NCBI RefSeq assembly: GCF_003202285.1
Contig: NZ_MASW01000001.1
Location: 1,674,001 to 1,738,000, forward strand
DNA: 64,000 nt
Source of the DNA: Prauserella muralis
Lineage (GTDB): Bacteria > Actinomycetota > Actinomycetes > Mycobacteriales > Pseudonocardiaceae
Direction: 5' to 3'
Part shown: positions 1 to 9,706 of the stretch, one piece after another
How the letters are laid out: each line of letters begins with the position of its first letter
Position numbering within the stretch: position 1 is the first letter of the stretch
Notes under the pieces: generated by a model
Database searches by the model: none
What the model was told of the DNA's origin: nothing
What the model saw: only the letters and a program-made list of their open reading frames with translations
Made by a program: the position numbers and the translations under genes

Positions 1-1529
<1,529 letters not shown>

Positions 1530-1564
1530 CGAGGCCCGCCGGGCCGGACTGGGGGTGAGCGATC

Positions 1565-2347
1565 GTGTGGATCGCCGGTGCTCTGCTGCTCGCGCTCGCC
1601 GTGGCCGCGTTCCTCTACATGCGGCACACGAAGAGCGAGCTGCACGCCATGATCGGCACCGAGACGCTGCCGATCCCGGAGCTGGAACGCTTCCGCCAGG
1701 TCTCCGACGAGCTCGGCGCCACGGGCTCGTTCCGCAAGACCGCCGAGGTGGTCGGCGCGGCCCATCCCCGCCCGGAGGGGCCGCTCAAGGCGGAGCTCTC
1801 CAAGACGGAGTGCGTCTGGTACCGCTACGAGGTGCACCGCCAGTACGAGACTGTGGAGTACCGCGACGGCAAGCGGCGCCGCAGCCGCCGCACCGAGAAG
1901 GTCGCCGGGCACACGTCCTGGGAGGGCTTCGCGCTCATCGACGACGAGAGGCGCACCATCGGGGTCGATCCCACCGGGACGAACCCCGACGGCGCCGAGC
2001 AGACCGTCAACCGGTTCGAGCCGCACCGGGGCGGTGGCGGCGTCGAGGTGTTCGGGGTCCGGCTCCCGGACTTCGTGGCGGGCGGCGGCAGCACCACCAT
2101 CGGCTTCGACTACAAGGAGTGGGTCATCCGGCCGGGGCGCAGGCTGTACATCCTGGGCGAGGTGCACGACCGGATCGGGCCGCTGGTGATCGGCAAGCCG
2201 GACAACGGCGGCCACTTCCTCATCTCCACCCGCACCGAGCAGCAGCTGCGCGATTCCCGCGTGAAGCGGCACAAGCTCCTCGCCGCCGGCGTCGTCGCCT
2301 CGACCCTGCTCGGCGTCGGCCTCGTCGTCGCCGACGTGCTCAGCTGA
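1565..2347 (+). CDS. GIDE-domain membrane protein (MULAN/GIDE-like, no RING)
   Basis: A 260-residue protein starting with GTG. A hydrophobic helix occupies residues 1-19 and a second lies near 238-258, so the middle part is held between two membrane anchors. The central region (about 90-240), with ECVWYRYEVHRQYE, a basic stretch KRRRSRRTEK, FALIDDERRTIGVDP and YILGEVHDR, resembles the GIDE domain of the mitochondrial E3 ligase MULAN/GIDE. No RING finger or Cys/His zinc cluster is present, so ubiquitin ligation is not implied. The family occurs in actinobacteria without an assigned function. Family assignment is from remembered motif order; function is unknown. Confidence 0.6.
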   Translation: MWIAGALLLALAVAAFLYMRHTKSELHAMIGTETLPIPELERFRQVSDELGATGSFRKTAEVVGAAHPRPEGPLKAELSKTECVWYRYEVHRQYETVEYRDGKRRRSRRTEKVAGHTSWEGFALIDDERRTIGVDPTGTNPDGAEQTVNRFEPHRGGGGVEVFGVRLPDFVAGGGSTTIGFDYKEWVIRPGRRLYILGEVHDRIGPLVIGKPDNGGHFLISTRTEQQLRDSRVKRHKLLAAGVVASTLLGVGLVVADVLS

Positions 2348-2353
2348 GCCGCC

Positions 2354-2581
2354 TCAGCACTTCCGCCGCCCGCCGCCTCGCACGGACGCCGCGAGCATCA
2401 ACGTGCCCACCAGCACCGCGCCGCCCGCCAGCACCCAGCGCAGGTCGAACGCGGGCAGCCAGGTGACGCCGTCGGAGAGCACGTAGGCCGAGACCAGCAG
2501 GGTCGCGATCCCGGCGAGCAGGGTCAGCACGTCGACCCCTGGCCTGCGCTGCTGCACGTTGCCGTTCTCCTGGTCAGCCAC
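2354..2581 (-). CDS. Small two-helix membrane protein
   Basis: A 75-residue protein with a GTG start at 2581. It has two hydrophobic segments (about 18-36 and 47-66), a Gln/Arg-rich N-terminus and a basic tail ending GGGRRKC. Its start overlaps the stop of the upstream PspC-domain gene by 8 nt, so the two are probably co-transcribed and translationally coupled. No family is recognised. A role with the PspC protein in the envelope is inferred only from the overlap. Confidence 0.7.
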   Translation of the reverse strand: MADQENGNVQQRRPGVDVLTLLAGIATLLVSAYVLSDGVTWLPAFDLRWVLAGGAVLVGTLMLAASVRGGGRRKC

Positions 2582-3830
2582 GGGTCACCTCCAGTGTTCC
2601 GGCAGCCGACTCGACGGTCAGGTCGAACCGCGGTCCGCCCTCGCCGTCGCTGCCGAGATGAGTGCCGGTGAGCGGGTCGAGCCCGGCTCCGGACTGTTTC
2701 CTGCCGAGGCAGTCGACGTCACCCGCGGTGGTCTGGCAGGTGTAGGTCACGTCGGCGTCGCGCGGGACGAGCACGCTGATCTCGCCTGCGCCGGCACGCA
2801 CGGTGGTCGTGACCGGTGCGGGCGTGTCCTCGATGGCGCGCAGGTCGAGCTGGACGTTGCCTGCCGTGCGCTCGTACAGCGGCCGCACGTCGGCGGCCGT
2901 CCGTGGCCGCTCGGTCAGGTCGCCGAACCCACCGCCGAACTGGTCGAACCGCACGGTGGTGAGGGCGATCCCGGCCACCGACAGCAGGGCCGCCAGCCAG
3001 ATCAGCCCACGCCCGCCGCCGAGGAACGAGCCGGCGACGAGCCCGACGCCGAGCACGCCCAGCACCAGCCCGATGACGTGGGCCCAGGTGAACCACGGCG
3101 TGCCGCTCGCGGCGAGCGCGGCGCCGACACCACCGACCGCGAGCGCCACGCCGAACGCGGCGACACCGATCTTGGACTTGGGGCGCGGCGGGGGTGCCGG
3201 CGCGGGCGGCTCCGGCGCGGGCGCCGGGTCGGGCAGGTCCCAGGCCAGCGGCGCGGCACCCAGCGGGTCCCAGTCGGGCGGCATTCGCTGCTCACCGGAC
3301 ACGGTGGTGACGGGCATGGTCACGCTCCCCGTGGCCGACGCCCGGTCGTGCTGCGCGGCCCGCACCGGCACGGGCCGGTTGAGGTGGCCCCGGCTGCGGT
3401 GCAGCAGGTAGACGGCCGTGATCACCAGAGCCAGGCCGATGAACCCGCCGCCGTCGAACCAGTCGCTGCCCGCGAAGGCCCAGCCCGACACCGGAAACAG
3501 CAGCAGGCACAGCAGGACGGCCAGCGGCTTCGACACCGAGCTGCGGCCCCGGCCGATGAGGCTCTCGAAGGCCGACACCTCGTCGTCCTCGCCGGGCAGG
3601 AACAGCCAGCCCAGCACGTAGAGGGTGATGCCGATGCCACCGAAGATGGTCAGCACGACCAGCGCGACGCGGACCACGACGGGATCGATGCCGTAGCGGT
3701 ACCCGACGCCTGCCGCCACACCGGCCAGCTTGCGGCCCCGGTGCGGCCGCCTGGGCCTGCTCGCCCAGAAGTCCTTCACTGTGTCCTCGAAACCGCTGAG
3801 GTGTCTCGAGGCGTTCGTCGCGCCACTCAT
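2574..3830 (-). CDS. PspC-domain envelope-stress membrane protein
   Basis: A 418-residue protein. The open frame extends upstream to 5195, but the ATG at 3830 is chosen because the PspC domain follows directly (RKLAGVAAGVGYRYGIDPVV, about residues 33-52, then a hydrophobic stretch to LGWLFLPGEDDE). Further hydrophobic segments follow near 101-145 and around 235-295. Between them is a cytosolic Pro-rich linker (PAPAPEPPAPAPPPRPKSK). The C-terminal 110 residues (VQLDLRAIED, ISVLVPRDADVTYTC, DLTVESAAGTLEVTRG) look like the LiaF/DUF4097-type beta-rich domain seen in stress sensors. The gene is divergent from a PspC-histidine kinase gene with 84 nt between them, so it is a probable target or partner of that system. 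Confidence 0.85.
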   Translation of the reverse strand: MSGATNASRHLSGFEDTVKDFWASRPRRPHRGRKLAGVAAGVGYRYGIDPVVVRVALVVLTIFGGIGITLYVLGWLFLPGEDDEVSAFESLIGRGRSSVSKPLAVLLCLLLFPVSGWAFAGSDWFDGGGFIGLALVITAVYLLHRSRGHLNRPVPVRAAQHDRASATGSVTMPVTTVSGEQRMPPDWDPLGAAPLAWDLPDPAPAPEPPAPAPPPRPKSKIGVAAFGVALAVGGVGAALAASGTPWFTWAHVIGLVLGVLGVGLVAGSFLGGGRGLIWLAALLSVAGIALTTVRFDQFGGGFGDLTERPRTAADVRPLYERTAGNVQLDLRAIEDTPAPVTTTVRAGAGEISVLVPRDADVTYTCQTTAGDVDCLGRKQSGAGLDPLTGTHLGSDGEGGPRFDLTVESAAGTLEVTRG

Positions 3831-3914
3831 GTCCTCGAGGATGCGTCCCGGGCCCGCCCGGGCACATCGGGGAAAGTCCCGGGGGTTTCCCTGATGAAAG
3901 CTCCCTGAACCCGT
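3831..3914. promoter_or_regulatory. Divergent promoter region of the two PspC genes
   Basis: This 84-nt gap carries the 5' ends of both PspC-domain genes. It contains an inverted repeat GGGAAA (3870-3875) / TTTCCC (3886-3891) with a 10-nt spacer, and a second GC-rich palindrome (CCCGGGCCCGCCCGGG). The first is a plausible response-regulator site for autoregulation, but no binding consensus is known to me. Confidence 0.3.
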
Positions 3915-5336
3915 GTGACCATGGATGACGTGCAGGAACAGCAGACCGGGCAGGACACCGCGGCCACCGGGGCCACCGTGCCCGCCGTGCCCGCCGCGCC
4001 CGGCGGGGAGGTGAGCTCCGCGCCGACGGGCTCCGCGCCCGCGAGCGCGGCCAAGGCCGCGTCCCGCGCCGTGGCGGACGCCGAGGGCCCGCCGAAGATG
4101 TACCGGCGCCGTAGCGGACGTGTCGTCGCGGGCGTCGCGGGCGGGCTGGCCGACCACCTCGGCGTCCGGGTCGTCTGGGTGCGGGCCGCCTTCGCGGTGC
4201 TCGCCGCGTTCGGCGGCATGGGGCTCGTGGCCTACGGGCTGCTGTGGGTGTTCGCGCCGCAGCAGTCGAGGGACGAACCCGGCACCACCGAGTCGCCGAG
4301 GGAACGCCAGCAGGCGTTCGGCCTGCTCGCGCTGGGCATCGGCCTCACCGTCGTGGGCGGAGCGATCACCGGCCTGTTCCAGGGCTGGGTCGGGTTGCCG
4401 CTCGCCGTGGTCATGGTCGGCATCGCCGTGGTGTGGCGGGAGGCCGACGAGTCGCAGCGCAGGCGCTGGCGGCAGGGCGCGCGCTCGGGCGTGGCCGGAG
4501 CGGTGCTCGGCGACCGGCGCTGGTCGGCGTTCGTGCGCGTGCTGGCCGGGGTGGCACTGGTCACCACCGGTATCGGGGTGATCGTGCTGCGCGGCAGCAA
4601 CTTCGACCAGATGCAGTTCGCGCTCATCTCGGTGCTGGCGACCCTCGTCGGCGTCGCGGTGCTGACCGTGCCGTTCTGGCTGCGCATGGTGCGAGACCTC
4701 GGCGAGGAGCGCCGAGCCCGCATCCGCACCGAGGAACGCGCGGAGATCGCCGCGCACCTGCACGACTCGGTGCTGCAGACGCTCGCGCTGATCCAGAAGC
4801 AGGCCGAGTCGCCGCGGGAGGTGGCCCGGCTGGCTCGCGGCCAGGAGCGGGAGCTGCGCGGCTGGCTGTACGGGCCGTCCGGCTACGGCCAGCCCGCCAC
4901 GTCGGACCTGCAGGAGAGCAGGGGCAGCCTCGCGCAGGGCATCGCCGCCGCGTGCGGCGAGGTGGAGGACACGTTCGCCATCTCGGTGCAGCACGTCGTG
5001 GTGGGGGAGGCGGAGCTGGACGAGCCACTGGCGGCGCTCGTGCAGGCGGCAAGGGAGGCCATCGTCAACGCGGCCAAGCACGCCGGTGTCGAGGAGGTCA
5101 GCGTCTACGCCGAGGTGGAGCCCACGGCGGTCACGGTGTTCGTGCGCGACCGCGGCAAGGGCTTCGACCCGGAGGCCGTTCCCGGCGACCGGCATGGCCT
5201 CGCGGACTCGATCAGGGGCAGGATGGAACGCAACGGCGGGACGTGCCGGCTGCGGACCTCGCCCGGTGAGGGCACCGAGGTGCAGCTGGAGATGCCGCGC
5301 AAGGTCAACGTCAAGACAGCGCAGGGGGCGACGTGA
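3915..5336 (+). CDS. PspC-fused sensor histidine kinase (NarL/LuxR-type)
   Basis: A 473-residue protein with a GTG start at 3915. The N-terminal tail (1-60) is Ala/Pro-rich. A PspC domain follows (about 62-118, GRVVAGVAGGLADHLGV and a hydrophobic stretch). More membrane helices lie near 133-175 and 203-255. The HisKA_3-type dimerisation/phosphoacceptor helix is EIAAHLHDSVLQTLALIQKQ, with the phosphorylated His at about 283. The HATPase domain has the N-box EAIVNAAKHAG (about 381-391) and a G-box DRGKGFDP. The stop overlaps the start of the response-regulator gene (GTGA), so the two form a two-component operon. The input is probably membrane stress sensed through the PspC and membrane segments, inferred from the domains. 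Confidence 0.9.
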   Translation: MTMDDVQEQQTGQDTAATGATVPAVPAAPGGEVSSAPTGSAPASAAKAASRAVADAEGPPKMYRRRSGRVVAGVAGGLADHLGVRVVWVRAAFAVLAAFGGMGLVAYGLLWVFAPQQSRDEPGTTESPRERQQAFGLLALGIGLTVVGGAITGLFQGWVGLPLAVVMVGIAVVWREADESQRRRWRQGARSGVAGAVLGDRRWSAFVRVLAGVALVTTGIGVIVLRGSNFDQMQFALISVLATLVGVAVLTVPFWLRMVRDLGEERRARIRTEERAEIAAHLHDSVLQTLALIQKQAESPREVARLARGQERELRGWLYGPSGYGQPATSDLQESRGSLAQGIAAACGEVEDTFAISVQHVVVGEAELDEPLAALVQAAREAIVNAAKHAGVEEVSVYAEVEPTAVTVFVRDRGKGFDPEAVPGDRHGLADSIRGRMERNGGTCRLRTSPGEGTEVQLEMPRKVNVKTAQGAT

Positions 5337-6007
5337 CAGACAGCCAGCAGCCGAGGGAGCCGGTGTCGGTGTTCCTCGTGGACGACCACGCGCTGTTCCG
5401 CGCGGGGGTCCGCGCCGAGCTCGAGTCCATCACCGAGGAGGTGCGCGTGGTGGGCGAGGCCGGTTCGGTGGCCGAGGCGGTCGCCGGGATCGGCAGGGCA
5501 CGTCCGCAGGTGGTGCTGCTCGACGTGCACATGCCGGACGGCGGCGGCGCGGAGGTGTTGCGCCGCCTGCGCCCGGAGCTGCCGGACGTGGTGTTCCTCG
5601 CGCTGTCGGTGTCGGACGCCGCCGAGGACGTCATCGCCGTGATCCGGGCCGGTGCCCGCGGCTACGTCACGAAGACGATCTCCTCGAAGGAGCTGGTCCG
5701 CGCGATCGTCCGGGTCGCCGACGGTGACGCGGTGTTCTCGCCGAGGCTGGCCGGGTTCGTGCTGGACGCCTTCGCCGACCGGCCGGGCTCCGAGCCGATC
5801 AGCGACCCGGAGCTGGACCTGCTGACCCCGCGCGAGCGCGACGTGCTGCGCCTGCTCGCGCGGGGCTACGCCTACAAGGAGATCGCCTCCGAGCTGTTCA
5901 TCTCGGTGAAGACCGTGGAGACGCACGTGTCCAGCGTCCTGCGCAAGACCCAGCTGTCCAACCGCTACGAGCTGTCCCGCTGGGCTTCCGACCGCAGGCT
6001 CGTGTAA
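5333..6007 (+). CDS. NarL/FixJ-family response regulator
   Basis: A 224-residue response regulator. The receiver domain has the acidic pair in FLVDDHALFR and the phospho-acceptor Asp in VVLLDVHMPDGG (about residue 63), the conserved Ser/Thr in LALSVSD and Lys in YVTKTISS. The C-terminal LuxR helix-turn-helix (about 160-205) contains LTPRERDVLRLLARG and KTVETHVSSVLRK. It is translationally coupled to the upstream PspC-histidine kinase and presumably controls the divergent PspC gene. Its stop at 6007 directly abuts the stop of the convergent surface-protein gene at 6008, leaving no room for a terminator outside the coding sequences. Confidence 0.93.
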   Translation: MTDSQQPREPVSVFLVDDHALFRAGVRAELESITEEVRVVGEAGSVAEAVAGIGRARPQVVLLDVHMPDGGGAEVLRRLRPELPDVVFLALSVSDAAEDVIAVIRAGARGYVTKTISSKELVRAIVRVADGDAVFSPRLAGFVLDAFADRPGSEPISDPELDLLTPRERDVLRLLARGYAYKEIASELFISVKTVETHVSSVLRKTQLSNRYELSRWASDRRLV

Positions 6008-7729
6008 CTACGACGTCGCGCGGCGGCGCCGGGCGAGCAGCAGGGCCGCGCTACCGGCGAGCAGTGCCAGCACCGCCGACACCGTCAGGGTCACGGCGTC
6101 CACGCCGGTGCTGGCCAGGTCCTCGGTGGCCTGGCCGGTGGAGCCGCCCTTGCCTGCCGCGTCGGAGCCGCCGCCTCCCTGGGCCGGACCCGGGTTCTCG
6201 TCGCCGTCGCCGCCAGGGCCCGGTTGTTCCGGTGCGGGCACGACGCGCAGCGACCAGCCCTGGTACCGATCGGTTCCCGCGACCACGGGGATCACGGTGC
6301 TGGCCTCGGCGGGCCGCCACGGTCCGCTGACGTCGACGCGGTAGCGCCCCGCGGGCACACCGGTGAAGTCGGCGCGGCCGTCCCCGGCCCTGGCGACGGC
6401 GGAGGCGACGTCCTCGCCGGTGTAGACGTTGACGAGGGTGAGGGTGACGCCGGTGACGGTCTCGCCGTCGTCGGCGGTGTGGTCCCCGTCGCGGTCGTGG
6501 TACACGCTGCCCCAGGTGTCGGCCGTCGCGCCCGGCAGCGTGGCCGCCGCCTGTGCCCAGGTGTTGCCGTCGGGGTTGGCCCCGTTCTCGCCGAAGTCGC
6601 ACTCGACGTAGACCAGGCCGTGGTCACCGGCCCACGCCGGCACGGTGCCGGTCACGTCGAACGTCGCGGTGTCGCCCGCGGCGACGGTGACGCCGGTACC
6701 GGTGGGGGCGAGCTGTCCCCAGTGTTCGGTGTCGTCCCAGCCGCGCAGGTGGGGACCCTCGCCGGACCGGTTGCAGAAGGCCTTGATGCCGGACACGTCG
6801 TGCGGGCCGGTGTTGGTCAGGGTGATCGTCAGCCGCGCCGTGTCCCCGGGCTGGTAGGTGGCCTTGGCGAAGGTGATCGAGGCGGTCAGGTTCTCGGAGG
6901 CGGGCCGGGTGCCCCGCAGGGCGAGGCCGGTGTGCTCGCCGCTGCCGTCGACCCGCAGGTTCCAGCGGCCGGGCACGTCCCAACCGCCGGGCACCGTGCC
7001 CGTCGTGGAGAGGCTGTAGATCCCGGCGGGCACGGACGTGAAGGTGAACCGGCCGTCGTCGCCGGTGGTCGTCCGCAGCGACCGGTCGGCGGACAGGCTC
7101 ATCGTGACCCCGCTGAGTTCCTCGCCGGGATCGAGCGCGCGGTTGCCGTTGGCGTCGCCGTACACGACGCCACCGACGGTGTCGGTCGTGCCGGGAGCCA
7201 CCGTGGGCAGCGGCAGGTCGGCGGCGGTGTTGTCGGCGGGGTTGGTCTCGCCGGGGGTCTGCACCGACACGGTGATGACCGGCTCGCCGCCGTCCCAGTC
7301 GCCGAGCCTGCCGTTCAGGTGGACGGTGCGGGTCTGGCCCGCCTCGATGGTGCCGCCGGGGCCGTGGGGTCCCAGCTCCTCCCATTCGGATTCCGGGACG
7401 AAGAAGTACGAGCCGAGCTGCCCATCGTGCTGGACGTCTCCGCGCACGTCGGTGGCGGCGGCATCACCGGCGTTGGTGATGGTGACGGTGAGCCGAACCT
7501 GCTCGCCGACGACGTACGGTCCGCCCGGGACGGTCGCCTTCACCTGCAGGTCGGGGCCGGAGGCCGGGGCGCTCGGAGCTGAGCTGGAGGCGCCGCCGGT
7601 CTCCTGGGCACCGGCCGCCGGGGCCAGGACGGCGGCGCTGACGGCGAAGGCTGCCGCCGTCGCGCAGGTCGCACGCCTGACCCGGCCGGGTCTGTTCGCT
7701 TGCACAACGTTCTCCCTGTTCGTGGACAA
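6008..7729 (-). CDS. Secreted LAxTG-type surface protein with SdrD-like/CARDB-like repeats
   Basis: A 573-residue exported protein. Residues 1-42 form a signal peptide (basic start, hydrophobic core, then APAAGAQE). Two Ig-like CARDB/DUF11-like domains begin with DLQVKATVPGGPYVVGEQVR and NLTASITFAKATYQPGDTAR. Each is followed by an SdrD B-like segment with DANGNRALDPGEELSGVTMS or DRDGDHTADDGETVTGVTLT, which look like Ca2+-binding turns. A Gly/Pro linker precedes LASTG (about residues 538-542), a hydrophobic helix and RRRRATS. LAxTG is the motif used by class E sortases of high-GC Gram-positives, so the protein is probably anchored to peptidoglycan. No sortase gene is in the window. Adhesin or structural function is inferred. 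Confidence 0.85.
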   Translation of the reverse strand: MSTNRENVVQANRPGRVRRATCATAAAFAVSAAVLAPAAGAQETGGASSSAPSAPASGPDLQVKATVPGGPYVVGEQVRLTVTITNAGDAAATDVRGDVQHDGQLGSYFFVPESEWEELGPHGPGGTIEAGQTRTVHLNGRLGDWDGGEPVITVSVQTPGETNPADNTAADLPLPTVAPGTTDTVGGVVYGDANGNRALDPGEELSGVTMSLSADRSLRTTTGDDGRFTFTSVPAGIYSLSTTGTVPGGWDVPGRWNLRVDGSGEHTGLALRGTRPASENLTASITFAKATYQPGDTARLTITLTNTGPHDVSGIKAFCNRSGEGPHLRGWDDTEHWGQLAPTGTGVTVAAGDTATFDVTGTVPAWAGDHGLVYVECDFGENGANPDGNTWAQAAATLPGATADTWGSVYHDRDGDHTADDGETVTGVTLTLVNVYTGEDVASAVARAGDGRADFTGVPAGRYRVDVSGPWRPAEASTVIPVVAGTDRYQGWSLRVVPAPEQPGPGGDGDENPGPAQGGGGSDAAGKGGSTGQATEDLASTGVDAVTLTVSAVLALLAGSAALLLARRRRATS

Positions 7730-7785
7730 AACAGGCAGAACGTAGCCTGAAAGAGTGATAGGGCAATGGTTGCTGTGACGAAAAG

Positions 7786-8712
7786 TTACCGAGGTGCGGC
7801 GGGGGCGTCACCGGGCAGCGGCACCGTGACCACTTCTCCAGCTCGCGGACGCAGCCGCGTCAGCGCGACCCCCGCGAGCACGACGGCCATGCCGATGATC
7901 ACCCGGACGTCGATCGTCTCGCCGAGGAAGACGGCGCCCAGCAGCACGGAGACCACGGGCAGCAGGTAGCCGACCGTCGAGGTCGCGACGGCGCCCTCGG
8001 TGGCCAGCAGCCGGTAGTTCAGTGCGAAGGCCACGCCCGTGGAGAACACCCCGAGCATCGCCAGCGCCACGAACGCGCCGGTGTCGGTGTGGATGGGACT
8101 CAGCCCGCCGACCGGCACCGCCAGCAGCAGGAATCCGCTGGCCGTGATCATCTGCGCCGCGGCCAGCGCCACCGGGGAGGCGCCGGTGCCGGACAGGTAC
8201 CTGCCCTCGTAGACCATCACGAAGCCGTAGCTGGCCGCCGCGGCGAGGATGCCGAGCGCGCCCCAGCTCAGCAGGCCGGACGACTGCCACGGCGCGAAGA
8301 TCAGCACGGTGCCGGCGAGGCCGAGCACGAGCCCGGCGGCGCGGGCGCCGGTCAGCCGCTTCTCGGTCCGCCACAGCAGCGCCACGGCGAGCGCCCACAG
8401 CGGCGTGGTCGAGTTGAGCACCCCGGTGACGCCCGAGTCGACCGTCTGCTCGCCCACAGCGAACAGCACGAACGGCAGGGCGTTGTGGAACAGCGCCGCC
8501 ACGGCCAGGTGCACCCAGGTACGCCGCCCCGACGGCAGCCGGTGCCTGGAGAGCAGGCACAGCAGCAGCAACACGGCCGCGCCGAGGACGAGCCTGCCGA
8601 GCACGAGCTGCACCGGTGTGAACGCGGCGAGCGCGAGCTTGATCCACAGGAAACTGGAGCCCCACATCAGCGCCAGCGCGCCGAGCCGGAGCAGGGTTCT
8701 CGTCTCACCCAC
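7786..8712 (-). CDS. EamA/DMT-family transporter
   Basis: A 308-residue protein with a GTG start at 8712 and about ten hydrophobic helices in two repeats. MWGSSFLWIKLALAAF at the N-terminus and the second-half FSTGVAFALNYRLLA / VATSTVGYLLPVVSVLLG are typical of EamA (RhaT-like) drug/metabolite transporters. It is divergent from a LysR regulator gene with 82 nt between the starts, a standard regulator-exporter arrangement. The substrate cannot be told from sequence; export of an amino acid or small metabolite is the usual role of the family. Confidence 0.9.
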   Translation of the reverse strand: MGETRTLLRLGALALMWGSSFLWIKLALAAFTPVQLVLGRLVLGAAVLLLLCLLSRHRLPSGRRTWVHLAVAALFHNALPFVLFAVGEQTVDSGVTGVLNSTTPLWALAVALLWRTEKRLTGARAAGLVLGLAGTVLIFAPWQSSGLLSWGALGILAAAASYGFVMVYEGRYLSGTGASPVALAAAQMITASGFLLLAVPVGGLSPIHTDTGAFVALAMLGVFSTGVAFALNYRLLATEGAVATSTVGYLLPVVSVLLGAVFLGETIDVRVIIGMAVVLAGVALTRLRPRAGEVVTVPLPGDAPAAPR

Positions 8713-8734
8713 GACACCAGACTCATCCGCGCCG

Positions 8735-8780
8735 GCTTGTTAGGACAAGCGAATTGTTCTGGAAGGCCGTTAAGCAGAAC
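8735..8780. promoter_or_regulatory. Candidate LysR operator
   Basis: The short gap between the EamA and LysR genes contains two inverted repeats. GCTTGT (8735-8740) and ACAAGC (8745-8750) are perfect 6-bp arms around TAGG. GTTCTG (8756-8761) and CAGAAC (8775-8780) are perfect 6-bp arms 13 nt apart, close to the T-N11-A geometry of LysR sites. Binding by the adjacent regulator is inferred from position. Confidence 0.45.
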
Positions 8781-8794
8781 TATAGGATCGAGGA

Positions 8795-9706
8795 GTGCTC
8801 GACGTGCGGCGAATGCAGGTGCTCAGGGCGGTGGTCACCAGCGGCTCGATCAGCGCGGCCGCCCGCAACCTCGGCTACACGCCGTCGGCCATCAGCCAGC
8901 AGTTGTCCGCGCTGGAGCGGGAGGCTGGCACGGTGCTGCTGGAGCGGGCGGGCCGCGGCGTGCGGCCCACGCCCGCCGGGTCACTGCTGTCCGAGCACGC
9001 CGAGCTGCTCTCCACCCAGCTCGCCAAGGCCGAGGCGGCGCTCGCCGACCTCAAGAACGGCCGCACCGGCAGGCTCGCCATCCGGTACTTCGCCACCGCA
9101 GGCGCGGCACTGGTGCCGCCCGCCGTCGCCGTGCTGCGCCGCGAGCTGCCCGGGCTCCAGATCGATCTCAAGCTCGTCGAGCCGGACGACCCGCTGCCCG
9201 AGGTCGAGTCGGGCGATGCCGACGTGGCGATCATCGTGTTCCCGCGCTCGCGGCCGCCCGCGAAGGGCATCGAGGTCGTGCACCTGCTGGACGACCCGTA
9301 CCGCGCGGTGCTGCCGAAGGGGCACCCGCTGGCCCGCAAGCGGGTGCTCGACCTGGCCGACCTCGCCGACGAGCCGTGGGTGGGCAACAAGTGGCCGCCG
9401 GGGCCGTGCCGCGAGATCATCCTCCAGGGCTGCGGCGCCGCGGGGTTCGCGCCGAACTTCGTGGTCGAGTCGGAGGACTACCCGACGGCGCAGGGCTTCG
9501 TCGCGGCCGGGCTCGGGGTGTCGCTCATCCCGGAGCTGGCACTGGGCTCGCCGCATCCCGGCGTCGCCGTGCGGCGGGTGCGCAGGCCCGCGCCGGTGCG
9601 CGGCATCCACGCCGCCGTCGCCGCCCATGCGAGGGACAACCCCGCCGTGCGGACACTGCTCGCCGCCATGCGGCCCGGCGGGGCCGTGGCGGCAGCGGGC
9701 GCCTAA
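8795..9706 (+). CDS. LysR-family transcriptional regulator
   Basis: A 303-residue protein with GTG at 8795. The N-terminal winged helix is clear (MQVLRAVVTSGSISAAARNL, TPSAISQQLSALEREAG, residues 7-63). It is followed by the linker helix and a LysR substrate-binding domain (about 90-295) with DADVAIIVFPRS and GFVAAGLGVSLIPELAL. It is divergent from the EamA transporter and probably regulates it in response to the transported compound. It ends convergently with a kinase-like gene, overlapping by 4 nt. Confidence 0.93.
   Translation: MLDVRRMQVLRAVVTSGSISAAARNLGYTPSAISQQLSALEREAGTVLLERAGRGVRPTPAGSLLSEHAELLSTQLAKAEAALADLKNGRTGRLAIRYFATAGAALVPPAVAVLRRELPGLQIDLKLVEPDDPLPEVESGDADVAIIVFPRSRPPAKGIEVVHLLDDPYRAVLPKGHPLARKRVLDLADLADEPWVGNKWPPGPCREIILQGCGAAGFAPNFVVESEDYPTAQGFVAAGLGVSLIPELALGSPHPGVAVRRVRRPAPVRGIHAAVAAHARDNPAVRTLLAAMRPGGAVAAAGA

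Noticed and set aside
3831..5195. Upstream extension of the minus-strand PspC ORF to 5195
   Set aside because: The extension is antisense to the histidine kinase and made of His/Arg/Pro-rich shadow sequence; the PspC domain starts after the ATG at 3830.
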